From Ancylostoma caninum (taxonomy: Eukaryota > Nematoda > Chromadorea > Rhabditida > Ancylostomatidae): 64,000 bases of DNA. Below are positions 56,901-64,000 of this stretch, piece by piece. Numbering within the stretch: the first letter of the stretch is position 1; each line of letters opens with the position of its first letter. The position numbers and the translations under genes were made by a program. The notes beneath the pieces were generated by a model. It saw nothing but the letters and a program-made list of their open reading frames with translations. It had not been told where the DNA came from and made no database searches. The DNA lies in the NCBI GenBank assembly GCA_037903475.1, contig JBAJFG010000039.1:806001-870000 (forward strand), in the 5' to 3' direction.

Positions 56901-59900
56901 CGATAATTCAAAATTGGTACGAAGGGCCCATTACAAGCGACGTCAAAATACGTACCCTAAATGACAGCAACATTGACCAGTTTGACAAGTGGCTACCGCT
57001 CAAGCTGTAAACTGCGGTCTAGCCCATCCGAGAGAATCTTTTCTGTCCAAATGAACACACGATGCTTAACAGCATTTCTACCTCGTATCCGGAGACACCC
57101 GCTGCGTTGAGCCACGCTTTTCTTTTCTCACGGTACATACACTTTCACTCCTTTCATTATCTTAGAACCATTCAAGGCCGTCCGCCAACCCATGGAATCA
57201 TTGTTCCATTTACAAATCACAAGAAAAGAATAATTCTCCATCATCGCTCATCCATAACAAGATTTACAATGCCTCACACAATTTTCGATCTAATCTCAAA
57301 TCGGTTTTTCAAGTTTTGAAACGCCTTTGTAAGCCTACAGCATCAATTGTAATGGTGAATGTAAGTCCTGATTGTTTTACTGCATCATGTCCTTGACGTG
57401 GAACAATCCTTGCATGGCTGCACCCGGAGGGTTGCAGAACTATTGAGTGCTGAAACAAGTTCATAAGCTTCTAACAACGAACGTTACTCCTTTGTTCCAT
57501 CAGTAGGTTACCAGCATGGTACTCACACCTTCCGAAATCTCTGTGTTTAATTGTGTAACTTGCTTCTGCTGTTTTTCTGACTCAATCTTTCACCCGTCGT
57601 CCCAAACGTCGAGCTACTCAAGCATAACAGCTAAATAAAAGCACATACAGCTAAATTCCTGTTCAGCACCTTGCTCAGAGAAAACAATTTCTCAAAAACA
57701 CTGGCGCCCCGGATGTGGAGCAGTGCTTCGTTTTCATTCCTTTTTTGCTGTTTTTGCTCAAAGGTCAATAAGGACATGTTTACTGGAGTTTTCCTATACG
57801 CTGAGCACGAATATAACGGCCACTCTGTATCCAAATATTGATATATTCATTTTGTCGAATTTTTCACAAATTTTGCTAAGGGGTCGGTGACCACATGTCT
57901 ACAGGATACTGAGATTCTCCCGTACGCTGAACTCGAATATAACAATCATTTTCCACCCGTGCATCTGTTTATTCATCCATCGATTCTATATGCTTTTCGT
58001 TACTTTGGCCAGTGATCTTTAAGACATTTCTACTGAGGTTTTCCGATAAACTCAACAGAAATATGATAAGTATTTCGAAAGAATATCTCGACCTATTGAC
58101 TTTATCGATTGTTTGCTCGCCTCTTCACATGGATAAAAGGATAAAGTGGTCGGCGTTAATCAAACCCGTCACGAGGGATGCGCCACGCATTCGACTTCAT
58201 CTGAGCATCGTAGAGGCGTTGAATGCGTATGTGCCCTGTACAATGACTTGCGGGGGGCACCCGATGTACCAAGTCAGTGCTTCATCCTCCCAGACTCCTC
58301 TGGTACCAATTTACCGACCCCGGAGGGATGGAAGGCTTGGTTGGCCTCGGGCGGGATCGAACCATCGATCGTGTGCGTGCGCAGCGAGCCTCTTACCACT
58401 GCGCCACACGCGCCCCTCTGCACATGGACAAATGAGAATATGTACGCTGGGGCATTGGAACACACCACATATACAGCCAATCCCAAATATGGCGAGTTGC
58501 CACGCCTGCGGCACCACTTGCGGAAAATCAATAAATCAATAACAACTCGGCGTATGGTGGCTGTTAGATTCGTGATCAGCGTGGTGAAAAACCCCTGTGA
58601 GTACGGTTCCGCTAAACTTGCAGAACAAATTGCTAAAAATCAATAAAATCAATAAATCAATAACCCGCGGTACAAAGTGGCCTTGAGATTTGTGATCAGC
58701 CTGGTGAAAAACCCCTGTGGGTACGGTTCCGCTAAACTTGCAGAACAAATTGCTAAAAATCAATAAAATCAATAAATCAATAATCCGCGGTGCAAAGTGG
58801 CCCTCAGATTCGTGATCAGCGTGGTGAAAAACCACTGTAGGTACGGTTTCGCTAAACTTGCAGCACAAATTGTGAAAAATCAATAAAATCAATAAATCAA
58901 TAACCCACGGTGCAAAGTGGCCCTCAGATTCGTGATCAGCGTGGTGAAAAACCCCTGTAGGTACGGTTTCGCTAAACTTGCAGCACAAATTGTGAAAAAT
59001 CAATAAAATCAATAAATCAATAACCCGCGGTGCAAAGAGGCCCTCAGATTCGTGATCAGCGTGGTGGATTATCCCAGTAGGCCCGTTTCGATTTGGATTG
59101 GAGCTGAACTAAGAAAAATCGATAAAATCGATCGATAAATCGATATCCGTACCGATACTATCCAGTGAGTAGTGTCCTAGGCCCTCTGCCCTATTCGGAT
59201 GATCTCCCATGTTTCCAAGGCCCCTGCTCCACCATTTCGCTCACAGATGCATTCCTTTCGTTTGAATTTGGCGCCATGCGCGCTGTGCAGATTTTTGAAA
59301 AAAAGTGTCGTAAGCGGTTCTATGTTTTATATATAGATACTGATGTTCATGTCTTCAAAATCAGCCTTTTTCTTTTTCTTTCGAATTTCCGCTCTTACTC
59401 ATCGATTCGCTATTTATTCACTTTTACATCATTGCTTCTCTTACTTACTGACTTTGATAACTGTGCAGCACGAACGCAGCCCGAACGGCGTAATGGTTCG
59501 GTTAGAAACCCTAGCAGCAACGGTTGCCAGTTGCTGCCATCCTCCCCTTGATTGCTGCCGTCCCTCAGCAATTGCTGCTAAAGGGCCGACAGATTGAGCA
59601 GCAATCGAGGGGAGGATGGCAGCAACTGGCAACCGTTGCTGCTAGGGTTTCTACCCGAACCATTACGCCGTTTGGTCTGCGTTCGTCCTGCACAGTTATC
59701 AGAGGAAGAGCACCCAAAGGAGGAGGAGGGAAAGTGTTGGCGGAGGGGGGGGGGAAGTGGTCAAATAACTAGTTCGTGTTGTTCAAGTGAATGTTTTTCA
59801 GCTTGAACTCTTCTTTTTATTTTTTTGTCACTCCATTGTAGGCGTCTCATGAACTCCACTACATATTAATGAAAGTGTGACCCACTGACATTTGTGCGCT

Positions 59901-61306
59901 CTATGCAAACTGTCGGCGTGTATTGAAGTGGATCTATGGTGGTCATGCTGAATCTTTTTATTGATGGTTCTATCGCTTTTTAACTCTATGATTTGAACGC
60001 CCTGGTGAAGGAACATCATACAGTTCTCAAAACCGTATCACATGTTGATCTGTAGCAAATTTGATATCTGTACCCGAATACGTTGAAATTCAGGTAGAAT
60101 TTTTCGAGACGGAACGAACTCCTGCGCAGGATAAGCCACCTGTCCCAAGTTCTACGGCAAATCCAGCTGCTGCTGCGGAACCGGAGAAGGTAAAGATATA
60201 TCTGTATAAATCTGAAAGGGGGGATCATCATACAGTTAATCAATTATTCCCGATTTAGGTCTCCATAGAATGGCCGCCTCCCTCCAGGAGCGCTTCCAGA
60301 AATTTCCTTCACGCTGCAGTGTCGTGTCGGAACGAGTACTGTGCTGAAATTGGACGGTATGAACATTTCCTCCAGATAAAACACCGTTTGCTTCTTCTGC
60401 TGCCAGAACAGCATAACACCAAGCGCTCTTTACTGCGAGGGATTTGTCATAGGGCAATTTCGCCGTCTAATTGGCGGCATTGTTGCATGAGTTGATGGAT
60501 TACGCTCGGTGCCAGTTGTCTCGACCTTAAGAAATAATGGATAGCTGTGATCATTGCTGCAAAAACTTATAGCTATTCAATCGTGGAGGCTAGAGGAGGG
60601 TTCCAGGAAGCTTTGGATCATTTTTGGGGAAGGGTTTTCTGTGGTACGGATGTAGGTTTAATTTTAGCATGTTTTTCCCAGAATTTAGCCCTAGAAACGA
60701 TTTAATGCGTCTTTCGAGGACATTACCGAACTGTAGTCACTTTTTCAGCAACAAAGTTCCGATTTTCCCAGAAATTCTGACCAGTTTCTATAGCCGCTGT
60801 GAGAATGAAGCGGAATCATAGGGAATAGGCCACGCCTACTATTGTTGGATGACATAGGGAGCTAGAAATATGCCAGTTTATTTTCATGGATGTGGCTTAG
60901 CATCTTGGAACAACAAGATTTTGTAAACAGCCAGTAAACAACGATGTTGACGAGTTCAGAGCAAGACAGCTGTCGCTCGAAAACGGCTCAGCTCTGACAT
61001 TTTTTACGTTCAGTGATGTCCGAGGGTCATTGTGGTGTCGATGAAAAAACATTCCTTTCGGTTTTTGGTCAGAAACACTGGTGTCATGGAATTTCCGGGT
61101 TTTTCTCCCGTGAGAATGTAGAATTCTTATTTGATATCGAAAATTAGCAGCTTTTTTTGCTGTAAATGAAGCAGGATTTTCAGTGATATCCTGATCCGAG
61201 ATGGCAACGCCGTCGATGCCGCGATTGCTACAGTGGTGTGCATGGGAGCAGTACATCCGTACGCGACTGGATTTGGTGGAGGGCTGATGATGATTGTGCA
61301 CAACAG
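53985..61306 (+). CDS. Gamma-glutamyltranspeptidase-like type II membrane protein, 5' half only
   Basis: GGT hydrolyses or transfers the gamma-glutamyl group of glutathione and its conjugates at the outer cell surface. Exons: 53985-54043 (start provisional; exon may begin 53977), 54179-54314, 60094-60189, 60259-60356, 61184-61306. All phases agree. A short cytosolic N-terminus (MGHIEKIYNPPEDIQEMRAK) precedes one membrane span (GLPWVVATCLLVIFVLSGVI with FYFVV), then a Pro/Ala-rich linker (PPVPSSTANPAAAAEPEK). Next come RNEYCAEIGR, the diagnostic DGNAVDAAIATVVCMGAVHP and TGFGGGLMMIVHNR, the beginning of the GGT fold. The catalytic Thr region and small subunit are not in the window; the last donor (61307) opens an intron running beyond the end or to an exon I could not find. 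Intron 2 is 5.8 kb and full of repeats. An unseen upstream exon is possible. Confidence 0.75.
55467..56069 (-). CDS. Unrecognised 200-codon open frame within the GGT intron
   Basis: The frame is open throughout from a GTG, ending in TLKLFRQHADRK and a stop. Readable parts include RCRIAVISAKQDEPEIGCKH, PFELGSEMCGILRFPIVFDL and STYMVEADAIIALGVWAHPL. No family motif is recognised. There is no ATG in its first third. It may be a remnant of a mobile element or an exon of a nested gene. Confidence 0.3.
   Translation of the reverse strand: MRLECRFRIWIVVWVNERCRIAVISAKQDEPEIGCKHVEVGHGSTVWTGNEQRVHYFKEMSCVQKLLCTSGRMPRITYSKLAGLFPFYGRKTNSFLICWCSTDDFLAEMRGTSAIPFELGSEMCGILRFPIVFDLRFNFDAQVADQKKWKALRSTYMVEADAIIALGVWAHPLPIITCTIEYRTDLLLTLKLFRQHADRK
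56162..56568. mobile_element. 407-bp MITE with AGGCAG ends and perfect TTAA duplication
   Basis: The left end AGGCAGAGGGCCACCTCGTT and the reverse complement of the right end, AGGCAGGGGTCCACCTCATT, match at 17 of 20 bases. TTAA directly flanks both ends (56158-56161, 56569-56572). It shares the AGGCAG start and target site with the 42,347 and 45,522 elements but not their inner TIR. The frame 56223-56477 within it has no recognisable product. Confidence 0.8.
56573..58139. other. Intron sequence of the GGT-like gene, nothing recognised
   Basis: No repeat or exon that I can support. Diverged direct similarity between the stretches around 57780-57840 and 57890-57970 (tttActGgaGttttcctatacgctgagcac-like) hints at an old tandem duplication. 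Confidence 0.35.
58140..58416 (-). repeat. tRNA-derived SINE
   Basis: Read on the minus strand from about 58416, GTGTGGCGCAGTGGTAAGAG supplies an A box (TGGCGCAGTGG) and GGTTCGATCCC (58353-58363) a B box. The tRNA-like head is followed by a body of about 200 bp. Acceptor and T stems do not pair properly, so it is a SINE head and not a tRNA gene. Confidence 0.7.
58511..59100. repeat. Satellite with exact 120-bp period, about 4.5-5 copies
   Basis: Units repeat in register every 120 bp with CGTGATCAGCGTGGTGAAAA, CGGTTCCGCTAAACTTGCAG and an AATCAATAAAATCAATAAAT tract. The last unit, from about 59040, is diverged. Because 120 divides by three, the minus strand stays open for 158 codons with a 40-residue period. 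Confidence 0.9.
59454..59703. repeat. 250-bp foldback element with near-perfect arms
   Basis: Arms of about 100 bp run from TGATAACTGTGCAG inward. The reverse complement of the right arm repeats CGTAATGGTTCGG, AAACCCTAGCAGCAACGG and CCAGTTGCTGCCATCCTCC. The loop near 59570-59600 is short. It lies in the large GGT intron and would form a long hairpin in pre-mRNA. Confidence 0.85.
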
Positions 61307-62123
61307 GTGCGTCCATTAGGCAAGAGCCATGGGGATTGTAAGGTACTTGAAGATCTACGGCTGAAATAAACTAACCGGGAAAAACGGAAGGAGAACGAAA
61401 AATGAAATTGCGGCTAGTGACTCCTTAAGTACAATTTCATGTCCAGTTTTAGCTGATCCTGGGCTCTAAACCTCTTCTCGTTTCCTCCTTGATAATGAAC
61501 ACGTAGTTGGCTCAAGAATCATACTGCATTCATTTTTCCTCATTCAATACAAGTTAATGGTATAGTCTGTTTCAAAAGCGATCACGTTCGAGTATTTGTG
61601 CCTTATACCTGTTTTTTTTTTCTTGCCAATCTCTGCAATTGCTGCACACTTTTCAGCGTTCTTTCTATCTTTAGCATCTCTGCAAACATCACTACCTGTA
61701 GAAGGCGCTATATCATTCGTGGTGCAACTTAATTTCCAACGCTATCTTCCCAACAATTTTCTTTCATTTTGAAGAATAAAACTGTATACAGTACATGCTC
61801 GTGCTGGGCGAGACCTAATGGTGCTAAAGTTCTAATAAGTGAGCTGTAATAACTGTAAATAAGAGTGTAATAACCAAGATCTTAGGGGTGTCGTACTAAA
61901 ATCAGTTCCGACACGACAGCTCGTCATTATCTTTTTTGCCCCTCCCAAGTTGCGAACCAGCGAGTGCCACCGGCGTATTTGTATGGCTAGTGGCCATTCG
62001 CTCGTTTTTCGTCATGTTCATGCTGTACACAACTGATAGTATAGTGCTAAAATTCTATTAAGCATTTTTTTCTGGATTTTCGAAAGGCCTGATTTCTTGT
62101 CATACACTGGACTCGTACAGATA
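61307..62123. other. Intron after the last visible GGT exon
   Basis: No further GGT exon was found here. No repeats recognised. Confidence 0.35.
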
Positions 62124-62804
62124 CAGTCGGGTCCGGCAGCCACTGCAAATTAAAATTAGGCACCCTCCGGCGCCCCGGTATTAATGAGCTATAAATCGAG
62201 CTTGGAAGAAAGCGAAGAAAAATACAATTTTAGTTCATAGTAGACAGAGTGCAGTGGATATGTTAAGACTATAAAGCAGGGGACCATTTTCACAACTTTC
62301 GCTTTTTTTTATTTTTGTGATTTTCATTGGGAAAGATTTCTGAATACACAATAAGCGAAGCCAACTCTTCCATTTTCTACTATAGTACACTGCTTCGCGA
62401 ATACAAAAATGGCCGTTATTCTCCCATAGATGGACACAGTACTTCAGTTGTCCCATCTGGATAATAAAGCTCATCCAATTCGGGATCCTCAGAAATAATT
62501 GAAATCCGTCTAAATTGTTCCATATCCACTGCGAAGTAGTTCTACCGCTGTCATTTATCTTTCGTGGAGAAGTCCTTTACGGCGGAGTTACTCTCTCCCG
62601 GTTTCCCTCAACTTTGAAAAAGTGGTTTTTCACTATTACTTACACTATTACTATTACTTACACTTACACTTATCGTAGTTTATCTTCGAAATTTATGCAA
62701 AACGTTGCCGGATGCCTTCCTGGACTACCCGAAGGAGATCACGGGGGACGTTCCAAGCAGTGAACCCCAAACACTGCGATACTTAACTCTGGATCTCCAA
62801 CGGA

Positions 62805-62866
62805 GTGGAACAGCGATAGGGACAGATTGCAATCTGCCACTCAAACCACTGAGCCATCCGGGCTAC
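62805..62866 (-). repeat. tRNA-like SINE segment 1 in the MITE
   Basis: On the minus strand TGGCTCAGTGG (62847-62857) is an A box and GTTCCACTCC a B-box-like match about 45 bases further. No acceptor stem is visible. Confidence 0.5.
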
Positions 62867-62939
62867 TTTTTATGTTGGAGTTCGTTAGATAACTGCAGCA
62901 GTCGTAGGCAGCATACTATATGTATTTGCAAAACGGGGC

Positions 62940-63010
62940 ACAGGGCAGGATTCGATCCCCTGACCACCACAACGTCGATCATTCGCTCAACCCACTGAGC
63001 TATGCGCGCA
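62940..63010 (-). repeat. tRNA-like SINE segment 2 in the MITE
   Basis: On the minus strand TAGCTCAGTGG (62992-63002) and GGGGATCGAATCC (62948-62960) have tRNA spacing. A full cloverleaf does not close. Confidence 0.55.
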
Positions 63011-63324
63011 CGCGATTTAGCATACAAATAGTGTCCAATCTTACTTACACTTACACTTATCGTAGTTTATCTTAGGAATTTAGGTGGAAAGGGAGTTGGG
63101 TGGGGCCACTCCTGTGAAGCCTAAGCCTAAGCCTTAAACCCATTCTTAAGCATAGGGTTAGGCTTATCTACCCTGTCTACTATGGACTGAAATTGTATTT
63201 TTCTTCGCTTTCTCCCAAGCTCGAGTGATTTATAGCTCATTAATACCGGGGCGCCGGAGGGTGGCGGCGGCCGGCGCCCGCCGGCGCCCATTTGCAGTGG
63301 CTGCCGGACCGGACGACCGGACTG

Positions 63325-64000
63325 TAGGTATCAAGGAGCATGTGAATGCTTTGCTCGGTCAAATGAGCTATGCGGACATAGCGTCCAGTTTTAAAGGGCA
63401 GTTCAGAAATTGAGATTTTCTTTCACTATCCTCACTTTTTTTTTCGAGAACGCGAAATTGATGTTAGAAACTGACCTAGTCTTATGATATTTTTGTTTTC
63501 ATTGAAGGTTATGTGTAACAGGAGCCCTATAAGGATCTGTGCTTGACGGCGTACACTTCCTTGTTCGTATCAAATGAGGTCAATTTGATAAACAGGAACA
63601 ACTACTGGACGAATGGGGAGCATATTTACATTATCAAACACAACACCTTGCGAGTGCAAGGTTACGGTAGTTCCACATATAACATGTACCCAAATGGAAA
63701 TCCCTACTAATGTTTAGAGAGTGGATATTGGCCGATAAACACTTTTATCCTAGTAGTTTCTTAACGACAGGAAGCACTTCCTGGACAATTCTTATCCAGA
63801 AGTAATAAGCTACATCGTGGTCAAATTCTGGGTTCAGATTGTGGGTGCTGCTTTAATGTTTTTTTTTCTTTCAAATAATTCGTGCGGAAACGACCAGAGC
63901 CCTGATTTACTACGACAAATTTTGAATTTATTTTTTGATGTAACTTGAGAGAAAAAAAGTAGAAAATCCGACCAAAAAATGCGAAAAATTCTGGAACAAT
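63325..64000. other. Right edge of the window, nothing recognised
   Basis: No GGT exon visible. GTGGGTGCTGCTTTAA at 63841-63856 resembles the right end plus TTAA of the AGGCAGC element family with one base missing. Confidence 0.35.

Larger units (their letters stand above)
62124..63324. mobile_element. 1.2-kb Tc1/mariner-like MITE with TA target site and nested SINEs
   Basis: Ends CAGTC...GACTG are flanked by TA on both sides. The terminal part GTCCGGCAGCCACTGCAAAT occurs inverted at both ends. A second inverted block of about 90 bp (62161-62250 against 63180-63263) begins CACCCTCCGGCGCCCCGGTA. The inner 62650-63075 part is flanked by direct copies of TTACACTTACACTTATCGTA and holds two tRNA-like segments. 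No transposase is visible. Confidence 0.7.

Noticed and set aside
58340..58416. Functional tRNA gene
   Set aside because: A and B boxes are good, but the T stem pairs at only about three of five positions and no acceptor stem closes; it continues into a SINE body.
58536..59012. 158-codon minus-strand frame with a 40-residue repeat as a gene
   Set aside because: It is explained by the 120-bp satellite; the repeated AATCAATAAA tracts and lack of splice or promoter signals argue against a protein. The periodicity is kept as a finding only.
62940..63010. Functional tRNA gene
   Set aside because: Promoter boxes are present but the acceptor arm does not pair, and a related head lies next to it inside a MITE.
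1..64000. CRISPR arrays, ribosomal RNA genes, spliced-leader RNA or bacterial operons
   Set aside because: None seen; the repeats present are satellites, TIRs and foldbacks, and the gene structure is eukaryotic.

Overview
The window is eukaryotic and looks like a clade V strongylid nematode, most plausibly a hookworm relative. This is inferred from small exons with TTTCAG-type acceptors, start codons sitting directly behind acceptor-like sites (the expected look of spliced-leader trans-splicing), a tandem family of nematode CHK/DUF1679-type kinases, tRNA-derived SINEs and very dense small transposons. No ribosomal RNA, functional tRNA, operon or CRISPR array is visible. Many stop-to-stop reading frames are spurious, so genes were rebuilt exon by exon from splice sites, phase and paralogue alignment.

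Layout. (1) 1-45,079: four head-to-tail + strand paralogues of the CHK/ecdysteroid-kinase-like (DUF1679-type) family. Gene 1 (101-5,662, exons 1-2 lie upstream of the window) and gene 2 (15,162-19,428) are close duplicates, introns included. Gene 3 (31,066-38,593) and gene 4 (41,135-45,079) are more diverged. All share one ten-exon plan giving about 390-400 residues. A last-exon relic lies at 9,040-9,210. (2) The gaps and introns hold mobile DNA: a decayed Penelope-like element (6,083-8,376) absent from the matching position of the second copy, TIR and foldback elements, a higher-order minisatellite (1,690-2,225), and a second kind of Penelope-like fragment with inverted 3' arms (27,993-28,767).

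(3) 45,522-51,801 is a 6.28-kb unit with about 18-24-bp terminal inverted repeats and perfect TTAA target duplications. It contains a nearly intact Penelope-like reverse transcriptase with a GIY-YIG nuclease at its N-terminus and, on the other strand, a phase-consistent four-exon gene of unknown function behind a TATA box and two E2F-like sites. This is the most interesting part of the window. (4) 53,985-61,306: the 5' half of a gamma-glutamyltranspeptidase-like, type II membrane protein gene whose remaining exons lie beyond the window. Its introns carry a LINE 3' end, another TTAA MITE, a SINE, a 120-bp satellite and a perfect foldback, and a TA-flanked MITE with nested SINEs (62,124-63,324) follows.

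How it fits together. The kinase-like proteins would phosphorylate small hydroxylated molecules, and GGT acts on extracellular gamma-glutamyl (glutathione-type) compounds, so both kinds of host gene could relate to small-molecule or xenobiotic handling. This is only a suggestion from family knowledge. Several kinase splice sites are damaged (GG in place of AG), so part of the array may be decaying.
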